A stretch of 42,568 nt of DNA from positions 1 to 42,568 of IMG/VR virus record IMGVR_UViG_3300033050_000049; one strand, given 5' to 3'. Source of the DNA: a virus. The stretch's first letter is position 1. Each line of letters begins with the position of its first letter. Shown here piece by piece: positions 8,059-16,123 of this stretch. The notes beneath the pieces are model-generated. The model searched no databases, was not told the origin of the DNA, and was given only the letters and a program-made list of their open reading frames with translations. A program made the position numbers and the translations under genes.

Positions 8059-8831
8059 TATGAAATAGCTATAACGTTTATTGTCAACCACTGAACTGGA
8101 GTTAACTCAAACCAGTCTAATCGGATAGAACCACTATCTATAGTTAGTCGAAACGTATACCCCCCAGCGGGTAAAAAGAGCACCCCCACATCTTCAATAC
8201 CCCAAATGTCCAGCCCACCGGTGCCCAGAATACCCGTTGGTTGAGACACATAGACCTGCTGGCTGTCAATAGCTAGGCTCAAACGAAAAGGTGCACCTGG
8301 GATTTCAACCCGAGCATATCGAGCAGACACTTGATATAACCCAGAGGTCTCGACCTCAACTTCGTATTCTAACCACTCACCCTCCGCCAGTGCACTAACA
8401 CTAAACGCATTTGGTTCACCCCCCACACTTTCAATATCAACACCAAAATCATCACGGTAGACACCCCCCTGATTCGTTTCCGGTGTCGAGTCATGTGCAA
8501 CAGTGTAATCTTCAAATTCAATTCTACCCGGGACTAACTGCAAATAGGAATTTTCAATTTCTGTAGGAACCTGAGTAACCATTTCCACACAAATTACATG
8601 ACCTGTAAGTCCGCTGCTGTTTGTGTGCTGATAATAACGAAATCGACCACCACGCCCGGTTGCATGACTAAATGCACCACACGCATCACCCACATTAGTC
8701 GTGCCTATCACTGCACCGCTTACCATCGACCTTAGGGGTATGGTTTCAAATGAGCGATTAGGTGCCACCACTGCGTTAGCAGACACTAATATAGGTGATA
8801 AAATTAATAATATAAAATAAAATACTCTCAT
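8058..8831 (-). CDS. CBM6-type carbohydrate-binding protein with signal peptide
   Basis: The 257-residue protein starts with a clear Sec signal peptide (MRVFYFILLILSP, cleavage likely after ANA at residue 20). A beta-rich region with two cysteines (C51 and C81) comes next, and then, from about residue 103, a family 6 carbohydrate-binding module. The CBM6 marks are RIEFEDY, a GGVYRDDFGVDIES turn, EWLEYEV, YQVSARYA and a late LDWFEL. CBM6 domains bind beta-glucans, xylan or agar-like polymers. A signal peptide is unexpected in a tail operon: the product should be exported from the infected cell or membrane-anchored. The start overlaps the stop of the CRP-like gene (ATGA). Confidence 0.75.
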   Translation of the reverse strand: MRVFYFILLILSPILVSANAVVAPNRSFETIPLRSMVSGAVIGTTNVGDACGAFSHATGRGGRFRYYQHTNSSGLTGHVICVEMVTQVPTEIENSYLQLVPGRIEFEDYTVAHDSTPETNQGGVYRDDFGVDIESVGGEPNAFSVSALAEGEWLEYEVEVETSGLYQVSARYARVEIPGAPFRLSLAIDSQQVYVSQPTGILGTGGLDIWGIEDVGVLFLPAGGYTFRLTIDSGSIRLDWFELTPVQWLTINVIAIS

Positions 8832-9439
8832 GTGATCATCTCGTAAGTTGTGGGGTGGTATTTAACTTTTACCTTTTTAAGCCCCCCATTTTTTATAAGT
8901 ATGGCAACCGCCCCACCTACCATTTCACGACTGAGCCCGAGCGTAGTTGCTAGTGCAGTAATGCATAAAACAAAATGGCGGTCATCCGACATCGCACTCA
9001 ACCGTTGACATAACCATTTTACTTGATCATAACAATTATACGTTTTTAATCTGCTAGTAAATTCCATCTGATCTGATATAAAAGTGTGGATTTGATTTTC
9101 GTCCGGTGTGCACTTTGTCAACACTGATTTAATGATAGCACGGATGTAAAAATCTTTTGGGACAAAGACCACCCCCCCCCTTTCAACCATGCACGAACCA
9201 CCGGTTGCACCATTTAAAATTGCCGAAACTGCCCCTTTTTCGACGAAATAAGTGCCTGTTTCTAATTTTATCCCGTTTTTTTTAATCACCAGTTTACCTA
9301 GTGTACTTTTAAAATCTTGCGAGTTTGGTATTATTTTAGGTTTGATCTCTTTGAGCATACCAACCTTTCTTGTGCATAATTGCAACTGTGATATTGCGTC
9401 ATCACACATTCTTTCAACTTCGCTGTAATCTAGTTTCAT
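8828..9439 (-). CDS. CRP/FNR-like regulator embedded in the tail operon
   Basis: The 203-residue protein is about the length of a CRP/FNR regulator and shows a compatible layout. A beta-roll-like region spans about residues 48-108 (TGTYFVEKGAVSAIL, then a glycine pair and VVFVPKDFY). A long helix follows (about 112-150), and then a winged helix-turn-helix (161-189) with TTLGLSREMVGGAVAILIKN, close to the CRP recognition helix pattern SRETV. The residues that bind cAMP in CRP are not obvious, so a ligand cannot be named. ATGA overlaps on both sides couple it to tail genes. It could also be a repurposed structural protein. Confidence 0.5.
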   Translation of the reverse strand: MKLDYSEVERMCDDAISQLQLCTRKVGMLKEIKPKIIPNSQDFKSTLGKLVIKKNGIKLETGTYFVEKGAVSAILNGATGGSCMVERGGVVFVPKDFYIRAIIKSVLTKCTPDENQIHTFISDQMEFTSRLKTYNCYDQVKWLCQRLSAMSDDRHFVLCITALATTLGLSREMVGGAVAILIKNGGLKKVKVKYHPTTYEMIT

Positions 9440-10017
9440 GATAAAAATGGCTCTCCTGTAATTTCGCTCACCGAACTATTACCTGGTATTTCAACACCAA
9501 TAATGTCTGTGCTCAATATCCCAGCAGTCGGTCTGCTTATTACTATACGCGGGTTAGATGTGGATTGTGTAAATGTTTGAGTACTTATCACCACACCCCC
9601 TTGAGTTATATTTATCAAATTAACTGAAAATGTAGCTATCGGTGGTGCCAACTCACCGATATCGGTGAGAGTCACACTGAGTTCAGGGATTCGGTCGATT
9701 ATCACAACTTCAGAGTCTAAAAACTGTACAACATCTGCAACGCTGCCGAGTGTATCTGTACCCCGGTTTTCCGCGGTCATTCGAATCTGCTGAAACAGCC
9801 GAGTTAGGTGTGGGTATGCACTAATTATATTTATGCGATCTAATAAGCTTAACCCGACAATCAACACTCGACCATCACTGTCAAGAATGTCAACCAACCA
9901 TTTGCTTATTGCACTGTTAAATGAGGTACGAAACTGGTATTCTCCGACACCCTCGATAAAACTGACCGTGACTAATCGCGCCCCATCATCAGTTAACGGT
10001 ATGACTTGCAACGTCAT
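9436..10017 (-). CDS. Baseplate plug-like protein, DUF6983 type
   Basis: The 193-residue protein has an N-terminal domain of about 100 residues with the DUF6983 pattern: YQFRTSFNSAISKWLVDILD, then VLIVGLSLL. In related phages this small protein sits between the Dit-like protein and the hub. Its C-terminal half (about residues 105-193) is a beta-rich extension that I do not recognise and that is not usual for this small family. In this genome it is followed not by the hub but by the adhesin block. Confidence 0.6.
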   Translation of the reverse strand: MTLQVIPLTDDGARLVTVSFIEGVGEYQFRTSFNSAISKWLVDILDSDGRVLIVGLSLLDRINIISAYPHLTRLFQQIRMTAENRGTDTLGSVADVVQFLDSEVVIIDRIPELSVTLTDIGELAPPIATFSVNLINITQGGVVISTQTFTQSTSNPRIVISRPTAGILSTDIIGVEIPGNSSVSEITGEPFLS

Positions 10018-10569
10018 CTAGAAAAGCAACCTGTTTAATATTGATTCATTGACCCGATCCGGGGCGTCACCCTCGGTCACACTGTTTTGTCGACCACCAA
10101 CTAACTCGCTCGACGCACTGCGGTTAACGGATGGGTCAAGGTCTTCGCGTGGGATTAATATCACACTTGTTTGAGTTAGATTCACTTCGGTAAATGTGAG
10201 CAGTAAATTTAGTCGACCATTAAATGGTGCTGAGTTTTCGCCGGTGAGCGCGGTGAGTGCGTAGTTTTCGTAAACCTCATGCGCTGTGACTACTGTGTAT
10301 AGTTCACGCATATCTAGTTGTGAGCGGAATTCTTCCCAGCTTTCCGCCGGTTGTGCACCTAACGAGTTTGATATTTCTGCCTCAATTGTCACCGTGTTAG
10401 GATGACGAATGATGTGGTCGGATATAACCGCACCACTTTCTATGGGTAATTGCGTCAATTCGGCGTCGCCGGTATGAGTCTCACGCAGGCGTAAGTCTAT
10501 GCGGGTGCTAATAAGTGTGCGACTTCCACGAAATAACCCTATGACTACGCCTATTAACCCTATCGGCAT
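10018..10569 (-). CDS. Dit-like baseplate/tail protein
   Basis: The 183-residue protein carries the N-terminal pattern of Dit-like phage tail proteins: RLRETHTGDAELTQLPIESG, then ISDHIIRHPNTVTIEAEIS (about residues 27-70). Such proteins form a ring at the distal end of the tail tube. The middle holds YTVVTAHEVYENYALTAL and LLLTFTEVNL, again family-typical, and the C-terminal 45 residues are polar and probably disordered. The stop is adjacent to the DUF6983 start, and the start directly follows the tape measure stop. Confidence 0.7.
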   Translation of the reverse strand: MPIGLIGVVIGLFRGSRTLISTRIDLRLRETHTGDAELTQLPIESGAVISDHIIRHPNTVTIEAEISNSLGAQPAESWEEFRSQLDMRELYTVVTAHEVYENYALTALTGENSAPFNGRLNLLLTFTEVNLTQTSVILIPREDLDPSVNRSASSELVGGRQNSVTEGDAPDRVNESILNRLLF

Positions 10570-12297
10570 TTAGTTAACCACCACCGCATTAAGTCCAGGG
10601 CTATTAACCTGCTGCGATTGCGCTAGTGACAACTCACGCTTGATAATATCAGCAGTCCTACCCGGGCTAGTGGCACCGCTGACATTAATAACTATATTAG
10701 TATTGTTAACAGCGCCTTGGGTGCTACTGGGATTGCGCGCAGCTTGTGAACCGATATTACCGGTTATCGGGTTCACAGGCTCCAGACCAATAGTGTCGGT
10801 TGACTCGGCAGACAATAGAAAATCAGGTATGGGTAGACTATCAATTAAGCCTTGCCATTTTGTAGTCACAAGTGTTACGGCGCGATCAATCATCGCACTC
10901 AGTGCGTCAAGCCCTATAATATCGGTTATCGGTTTGACAGCCCCCAGACCAACCGCACCGGTTGACTCGTTACCCGATGTGTCAGTAGATAATAGAAAGT
11001 CAGGTATGGGCAAACCATCAATTAAGCTTTGCCATTTTGTAGCCACGATTGTTACGGCACGATCAATCATCGCACCGAGTGCATCAAGCCCTATAATTTT
11101 AGACCAATTAAGTTTCGGTAGATTGAGTAAATATTCACCCATCGACTTAAGTTTATCAATAATTTTATCAATGCTAAATTTTACAAGCGCAGCCAACAAT
11201 ATAAAGTACCACTTCATTAGTGCAATCGCTTTCCCGGTGACGCTTTCCCCGCCCCGAAAGGCAACAACCATGTCCTCAATTATCAGGATCACCGCTGTAA
11301 TAGCGGCAACTATTATCAAAAACGGAGCCGAGGCTATCAATACTTTTACGGCTATCACACCTAGAATTGTCGACAGCGCTAAAAGTGCGACAGTGACCAG
11401 TCTACTTATATTATCAACAGTAAATAAGCCATCCGTAAACCCGCTGAGATTGGGGGTTACGGACAATAGATTATCGGCAAGACTCCCCACTGTCCGTGCA
11501 AAATTCTGGAATCCAAAAACGACACCTTGAATAAAGGTGGCCAGCCCGCTTACCGTTATCTCTTTATTTGCTACCACTAATTCCGTTAGTGTGTCAACCA
11601 GTGGGGTGAGTATGGGTAATAGCGACACCGCCACGACTGTGGCCAAGCCTGTCAGTGCTGTACGCATTTTTACAAGTTGTAAATTGTAGGCAGCAGCCTG
11701 AGTCGAGTCAGCAGTGGACACAACCCCACCTAACCGTCTAGCCTCAGCACGCAGCGCTTGAATATTGCCACGTCCTTTTTGTAATAATAGAATAGTGTCT
11801 TGACCGAACCCTAATTTACTTGCCAAATCACGACCTGTAAGCGTATCAAATTTAGTTAGACCGTCTGCAACATCGAGAAATAGTTCTTCAAACCCTTTAA
11901 GATTCCCTTGTGCGTCGCTGATTGACACACCTAATCGTGCTAATTCTTCACTCGGTTGACCGAGTCGTATACCGCCAACGGTCGACGCAAATGATTCAAA
12001 GTCAGACCGCAATGAACCAACCGACCCACCAGCCGCTTTGATCCCAAATTCGAACTCTTGCAGGGCTTCGAAACCCAGATCAATACTTCTTGCAAATTTA
12101 GCACCACTATCAACTTGCCCAGCAACTTTATCAGTAAATGCAACAACGGCAACTGTGATTACAGTTAATGCTGCACCGGCGGCCAGTGCGATATTTTTGA
12201 CTTTGTCGAGACCCGCTGACAACTTGCGAGACGTGCCATCATTACCACTATCACTCTTAAGTGTAAGCAGCGTGACTAACTCATCAACTATCGCCAT
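10570..12297 (-). CDS. Tape measure protein
   Basis: The 575-residue protein lies between the tail chaperone and the distal tail genes, the invariant place of the tape measure, which sets tail length and passes through the tube during DNA ejection. It begins with a helical domain followed by a hydrophobic segment (IALAAGAALTVITVAVVAF, about residues 31-49). More membrane-like segments lie at about 220-235, 300-345 and 365-380. The C-terminal third contains two tandem copies of a 59-residue module (see the repeat entry). The protein is short for a tape measure, implying a tail of modest length. Its ATG lies inside the 3' end of the frameshifted chaperone extension. Confidence 0.85.
   Translation of the reverse strand: MAIVDELVTLLTLKSDSGNDGTSRKLSAGLDKVKNIALAAGAALTVITVAVVAFTDKVAGQVDSGAKFARSIDLGFEALQEFEFGIKAAGGSVGSLRSDFESFASTVGGIRLGQPSEELARLGVSISDAQGNLKGFEELFLDVADGLTKFDTLTGRDLASKLGFGQDTILLLQKGRGNIQALRAEARRLGGVVSTADSTQAAAYNLQLVKMRTALTGLATVVAVSLLPILTPLVDTLTELVVANKEITVSGLATFIQGVVFGFQNFARTVGSLADNLLSVTPNLSGFTDGLFTVDNISRLVTVALLALSTILGVIAVKVLIASAPFLIIVAAITAVILIIEDMVVAFRGGESVTGKAIALMKWYFILLAALVKFSIDKIIDKLKSMGEYLLNLPKLNWSKIIGLDALGAMIDRAVTIVATKWQSLIDGLPIPDFLLSTDTSGNESTGAVGLGAVKPITDIIGLDALSAMIDRAVTLVTTKWQGLIDSLPIPDFLLSAESTDTIGLEPVNPITGNIGSQAARNPSSTQGAVNNTNIVINVSGATSPGRTADIIKRELSLAQSQQVNSPGLNAVVVN
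10803..11097 (-). repeat. Tandem 177-base repeat inside the tape measure gene
   Basis: Two copies of a module, ending at 10920 and 11097 on the plus strand, are offset by exactly 177 bases (59 codons). Each encodes IIGLDAL-AMIDRAVT, TKWQ and PIPDFLLS with scattered substitutions. The copies have drifted at many synonymous sites, so the duplication is not very recent. In-frame tandem duplication of a tape measure segment would be expected to lengthen the tail slightly. Confidence 0.85.
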
Positions 12298-12514
12298 TTC
12301 TATTCTGCTCCGACTCTAACCAATCGCTGAATTCTAACAATTCCAGCATGTGCATAAATTGCGGCATACTAACTGTATTATCGCACAGCTCCACGTACGT
12401 GCAAAACCCAGACTTAATAACTCGACTCACTAAGTAGTCGTTTCTCCAATCTTCTGGGATTGTGATCCCGCGCCCGCCGCTAGCAATGACTGGAAGTTCT
12501 CGACGTTCTCTAGC
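12284..12514 (-). CDS. -1 frame extension of the tail assembly chaperone (gpGT-like)
   Basis: A second open frame of 76 codons, in the -1 frame relative to the chaperone, runs from the slippery site at 12514-12520 to a TGA at 12284-12286. It contains ITIPEDWRNDYLVSRVIKSG and ELCDNTVSMPQF, resembling the small conserved protein (DUF6889-like) that follows the tail chaperone in related myophages. It has no ATG or GTG before the conserved DWRND segment, so expression by frameshifting is the natural explanation. The fusion would have 118 + 76 = 194 residues, and its end overlaps the tape measure start. Confidence 0.65.
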   Translation of the reverse strand, partial: ARERRELPVIASGGRGITIPEDWRNDYLVSRVIKSGFCTYVELCDNTVSMPQFMHMLELLEFSDWLESEQNRNGDS

Positions 12515-12867
12515 AAAAAATCTTTGCTATTTTCCCATATTGCCCACAGTCCCACCTGTATCATATCCGCGGGGTATTGCGTAAAGTGGTGGTCAAATGT
12601 AGGCGTGTCCGCCAGTGTTTTACCCTCAGCGGTTTTAATAGTAGTTTTGAAAACTAACTTTAATAAATCAGTGACCGTGTCCGAATCGAGATTACCAATC
12701 ACCCTCATTATTTTAACACTGTCTAAACTGGTTAGGTCAACACGACCAAGGCTCCCAACTACAGCCTTGATAACTTTTGGTGCAAAATCAAGAGCCAGCA
12801 TAGGCGCCATGGGTAACAACGCATACTCACGTCCATTAATCTCTTTTTTTCGATATGGATTATCCAA
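12430..12867 (-). CDS. Tail assembly chaperone (gpG-like)
   Basis: The 145-residue protein follows the tube gene and precedes the tape measure, where phages encode the chaperone that coats the tape measure before tube assembly. It begins MDNPYRKKEINGREYALLPM, the pattern of the DUF3277-linked chaperone family. The rest is helical with a conserved-looking GLWAIWENSKDFLL region near residue 110. The sequence TTTTTTG (12520-12514) in that region, read T TTT TTG, is a canonical -1 slippery heptamer. Normal termination is at 12430, and slippage would give the longer form. The start overlaps the tube stop by 8 bases. Confidence 0.75.
   Translation of the reverse strand: MDNPYRKKEINGREYALLPMAPMLALDFAPKVIKAVVGSLGRVDLTSLDSVKIMRVIGNLDSDTVTDLLKLVFKTTIKTAEGKTLADTPTFDHHFTQYPADMIQVGLWAIWENSKDFLLENVENFQSLLAAGAGSQSQKIGETTT
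12514..12520 (-). promoter_or_regulatory. Candidate -1 ribosomal frameshift site
   Basis: On the minus strand the heptamer TTTTTTG is read in frame as T TTT TTG, matching the X XXY YYZ rule for tandem slippage. The -1 frame is closed just upstream (TAG inside GGAAAATAG) and stays open for 76 codons downstream of the site. Programmed frameshifting between tail chaperone frames is well established in tailed phages (lambda G/GT). I cannot assess a stimulatory RNA structure by eye. Confidence 0.65.
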
Positions 12868-13291
12868 TTAAACCACCTGTCTCAATCAGAGCATAGTTAG
12901 ACGCCGTGAGGGTAAATGTGCGAGCCTGCATAGTCGGTCCACCGGTTTGAAAAGATGTGTCACTCACCGCGCAATTAAATAGGGTTAGGGTGTCGTCGAC
13001 CCCAGTGGTCACAAGGGCCTGACTTAAAATTGGCACCCCCACATGAGCAAGCTGTGATAACTCAAAAAGAAATTGAAGAGATGAGCTTGTCGGCTTAAAT
13101 TTAAGTGTGAGTACCCCGGGTCTTGGTGACCCAAAACTAATGGCATTACGATCTAGTCCACGAGTGACAACAATATTATCACCCTGCGGCTCAAAAGAGA
13201 TGACATCTTCACCCTCATAAAAATCCCTCATCACAATGCCGTTAATAATAACGCTGTGTGAGTTTTGGTCATAAAACTGTGATCGTGGCAT
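12860..13291 (-). CDS. Tail tube protein, DUF3277 family
   Basis: The 143-residue protein matches the DUF3277 tube family. It has a beta-rich fold with SVIINGIVMRDFYEGEDVISFE at the start, then RGLDRNAISFG and PRPGVLTLKF. The tube proteins of contractile tails polymerise into the hexameric rings inside the sheath. The gene lies directly after the sheath (12-base gap) and overlaps the chaperone gene, which is the standard order. Confidence 0.85.
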   Translation of the reverse strand: MPRSQFYDQNSHSVIINGIVMRDFYEGEDVISFEPQGDNIVVTRGLDRNAISFGSPRPGVLTLKFKPTSSSLQFLFELSQLAHVGVPILSQALVTTGVDDTLTLFNCAVSDTSFQTGGPTMQARTFTLTASNYALIETGGLIG

Positions 13292-13303
13292 TATCTAATC
13301 CCC

Positions 13304-14806
13304 TTAAGGTAGTGCTTGTACGTTAAATGCAACGCTATGAATAGCACCGGCAAATCGAATGGTCATCACAAACGGTGGGCCTTGTCGTGCGGCACGCTCT
13401 GATGCGGTAACTAACCGCAAAGGTGTAAACGCAATGTCATATGATGGTAGGACGCGCTCACCGGTTTGCAACTCAGGTGCATTAACCATTCTTGGTGATA
13501 GTGCACCGTTAAACACATATCTCTCACCGATAAGCGAAGCCGCTGCTTGTAGCAATGCAGCACCAGGCGCTGTAAATGGCACTTTACCTTCGCGCAAAAA
13601 AACATTAAAAAGCGCCACTTGTAACTCTTCACTAAAATTATCAATGATCAATCGCTCATCGATAAACCACGTATCCGCCGCCATCACACCTTCTCGGATA
13701 GTCCGAGCAACCGTACCGATCCGAGTTAATGTGTTGTACCTTTTATTAGTTAGCACTGCTAATTCAGATTCGTTAATACCGACGGGGGTGATGCCCACTA
13801 AATTTTTAAACTTGAGTGTGACTGTACTGTCAACCGCCGCGTAGTTAACGCTGAGTGCTAGTGCTAACATTGCGACATCGGGGTACTCGTCCGGTACGTC
13901 ACTGTACCAGTTGACTGTCCGCTCTTGACCGTTAGTGCTGGTTAGAGCACCAATATCGGTAGTGCTGGCAGCATTAAGTGCATTTGCCGAATTGCTCAAT
14001 GCCACAAATATATTGTTGTGAGCTTGAATATCGCTAGCAACTAGGAATTGATCAGGGGTATCGCGGAAACTACGCTCTAGCGCATAACCATAAATAAATC
14101 GACCAGACTGTAATGCCGCCTCACGTACGATCACCAATTCATTTACAATTCCGGTCGGTAAATAGCCCATCGTCGAGATTGCATCACCAGATTCAATGCT
14201 CAACAACCCCGAAACACCAATGTCCACCCCTGCGGCGGGTATGACTGAGCTGTTAATAACTGCTGATAAATCACCGATTGTGCCGCTAGTTATGCGCACT
14301 ATACCGTTATTAATAACTACGGTCGCGCCTACAGCACCCGAAACCACCAAGGCCGCTTGAATACGTGTGGCTACTGCATCAAGTGTAGAATCAGTGCTAA
14401 AATCTAAACTAGTTAGTGATCGCAATACACCATTAACCTCAATATTTAATGACCCATTCGCGATTGCATTAAAATCAGCCAGACCCCCGACTGTATCGCC
14501 GGTTAAAAAACCAGCCTGAGCTGTATCGAAAACCTGAGCAATGGCCAGTGTCAATGAGCGTACAGGTTGGGCGAAAAAGTCACGAGCCATTGCAGCAGCT
14601 TCACTATTTGTGTCAAAAATATCGAGTACTGACACAAAACTATTAAAAAATCGGATTCGATTCGCGCCGTGATCTAATGGACCGGTCCGAACAATAGCGA
14701 CCACGACGCTCAAGTCTGTAGTTAGCTCAGTTTGCGGTCGACTAACATTGATCATCACATCGATATTGCGTGACAGCGCTCGGTCATTACCACTAATTAT
14801 TGCCAT
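13304..14806 (-). CDS. Tail sheath protein, DUF3383 family
   Basis: The 500-residue protein belongs to the DUF3383 sheath family that contracts around the tube. The N-terminus reads ALSRNIDVMINVSRPQ. The middle contains a YGYALERSFRD segment and a QEHNIFVALSNS-like stretch, then RTVNWYSDVPDEYPDVAM. The C-terminal domain (about residues 380-500) has IREGVMAADTWFIDERL, which mediates sheath-tube contacts in this family. It overlaps the upstream neck gene by one base. Confidence 0.88.
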   Translation of the reverse strand: MAIISGNDRALSRNIDVMINVSRPQTELTTDLSVVVAIVRTGPLDHGANRIRFFNSFVSVLDIFDTNSEAAAMARDFFAQPVRSLTLAIAQVFDTAQAGFLTGDTVGGLADFNAIANGSLNIEVNGVLRSLTSLDFSTDSTLDAVATRIQAALVVSGAVGATVVINNGIVRITSGTIGDLSAVINSSVIPAAGVDIGVSGLLSIESGDAISTMGYLPTGIVNELVIVREAALQSGRFIYGYALERSFRDTPDQFLVASDIQAHNNIFVALSNSANALNAASTTDIGALTSTNGQERTVNWYSDVPDEYPDVAMLALALSVNYAAVDSTVTLKFKNLVGITPVGINESELAVLTNKRYNTLTRIGTVARTIREGVMAADTWFIDERLIIDNFSEELQVALFNVFLREGKVPFTAPGAALLQAAASLIGERYVFNGALSPRMVNAPELQTGERVLPSYDIAFTPLRLVTASERAARQGPPFVMTIRFAGAIHSVAFNVQALP

Positions 14807-15285
14807 TATTTATCATCCTCAATTGTATAATCAACACTGTCAAAACAATCCGCAGCAAACGTTTCTGACAGTGTAGCATACCCGCTTACCGAAAATTCAG
14901 CGCGGGGCCTTAATCGCCCTAAATATTCGTTAGTCAAATCTAAAACATTAGTTACTTGAGCACGCCCCATATTGGCCCACAAGTCCAATAGTCGATTATC
15001 TGATTCCACACTTGTCTTAAGTCGTGAGGCATCTATCATTGCTGCACCATCCCATATCGATAATTTAATTGTTAACAATGATAGATTACGCAAAGTTTGA
15101 GTGCCTGCATCGGCATCATAAGTTGAGACATCGTAAGGCATTGCCGATATCTCGCTAAATAAAATAGTGGCATAAGGTGACTCGGGGGGTCGACTATTTT
15201 GATTCTCGAATTGCACAACTCTATCCGGCAATACATTACTGACCCATAAAAATACGTCATCTTGTATGTTACTAAAAATACTCAC
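14806..15285 (-). CDS. Neck/tail terminator-like protein (LIC_12616 type)
   Basis: The 159-residue protein lies just before the sheath gene and matches the small neck terminator proteins of Mu- and DUF3383-type phages. Typical features are FLWVSNVLPDRVVQFENQNS at the N-terminus, then SPYATILF and a C-terminal RAEFSVSGYATLSE. Such proteins cap the tail end and join it to the head. It overlaps the preceding gene by 4 bases. Confidence 0.65.
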   Translation of the reverse strand: MSIFSNIQDDVFLWVSNVLPDRVVQFENQNSRPPESPYATILFSEISAMPYDVSTYDADAGTQTLRNLSLLTIKLSIWDGAAMIDASRLKTSVESDNRLLDLWANMGRAQVTNVLDLTNEYLGRLRPRAEFSVSGYATLSETFAADCFDSVDYTIEDDK

Positions 15286-15644
15286 AGTCGCTCGATATAT
15301 AATGTTGCTAAATATTTATTATAGCTGCCCTGCAATGCCCAATCTTTTTGAGCCACCACCCGCCACACACGGTCGTATGCAGTTATAAAAGTTTGCAATT
15401 GTGGAGTCTCGTTTAAATAATTGAGCAGTTGACGCGTGCGAATAACCAAGCCTGAGTTGGTCTCAAGACCCTGGGGTAAAAACTGCAATTGCTTATCGGT
15501 CATCGGCTGTACCGAACCAATGAGAGTAAAATTGTTGTTAGGTAGCTTGACCGCACGACCGTTGACAATTTCCACACGCGCATTAAATGCTGGAAATGAT
15601 ACGGTAAATAAGTCAATCGCGACAGCAACCGGCAGCGGTAACAT
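15282..15644 (-). CDS. Head-tail joining or minor tail protein, function uncertain
   Basis: The 120-residue protein is encoded between a gp10-like neck protein and the tail terminator. It has a beta-rich N-terminus (VSFPAFNARVEIVNGR), an LPQGLETNSGLVIRT segment and a C-terminal helix. Its location suggests a head-closure or tail-completion role. I do not recognise specific residues. Confidence 0.5.
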   Translation of the reverse strand: MLPLPVAVAIDLFTVSFPAFNARVEIVNGRAVKLPNNNFTLIGSVQPMTDKQLQFLPQGLETNSGLVIRTRQLLNYLNETPQLQTFITAYDRVWRVVAQKDWALQGSYNKYLATLYIERL

Positions 15645-15646
15645 AA

Positions 15647-16123
15647 CTAACTGTCTCGCACACTATGCATGGTTGATCCTGACAATAAACCACTGTCAAC
15701 CAACGGGTTAGAGCTACCCTTCGCCGCAATAGTTACCGCCGAGTTTGCAGGCTCACGTAAGTCAACAATAGTCTGCTTGATTGCGCTTGCCCCCACAAGG
15801 CCCATAGTCTCCAGGACTATGGATATGGTTGTAGTGCCGGCGTTAACCCCTTTCATACCATCCTTAGCAATTTGCTTGGTCTTTTCGACCGCCAACGCAC
15901 CACCCGGTGTCATAAAATCTCGACGTGGGTGATTTTCAGTGCCAAAATTATTGGCGACGGCCACGTCGAGTAATGGCATGCCGTCCGGGTAAGTTAACCC
16001 CGCACTTTCAGTGCCAACGGGAAACCCGATTGCAACAGTTTTATTAGACTTATAGCGCTTTAACAATTTACTAATATAATTAGGGTTGCGCTGTTTGACT
16101 GTCGCGACCATTACCATTACCAA
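15647..16123 (-). CDS. Neck protein, HK97 gp10-like / virion morphogenesis
   Basis: The 158-residue protein has the marks of gp10-like connectors: VAVANNFGTENHPRRDFM (residues about 55-72) and, near the C-terminus, ITAAKGSSNPLVDSGLL-type wording. These rings join the portal-adaptor to the tail. The start is ambiguous: methionines repeat as MVMVMV, and 16123, 16117 or 16111 are equally possible. The gene overlaps the upstream DUF4054 gene by 44 bases. Confidence 0.65.
   Translation of the reverse strand: MVMVMVATVKQRNPNYISKLLKRYKSNKTVAIGFPVGTESAGLTYPDGMPLLDVAVANNFGTENHPRRDFMTPGGALAVEKTKQIAKDGMKGVNAGTTTISIVLETMGLVGASAIKQTIVDLREPANSAVTIAAKGSSNPLVDSGLLSGSTMHSVRDS

Noticed and set aside
10640-11530. 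Long plus-strand open frame of 296 codons opposite the tape measure
   Set aside because: It is the antisense shadow of a well-supported structural gene, with low-complexity composition, no ribosome-binding site and no recognisable domain.
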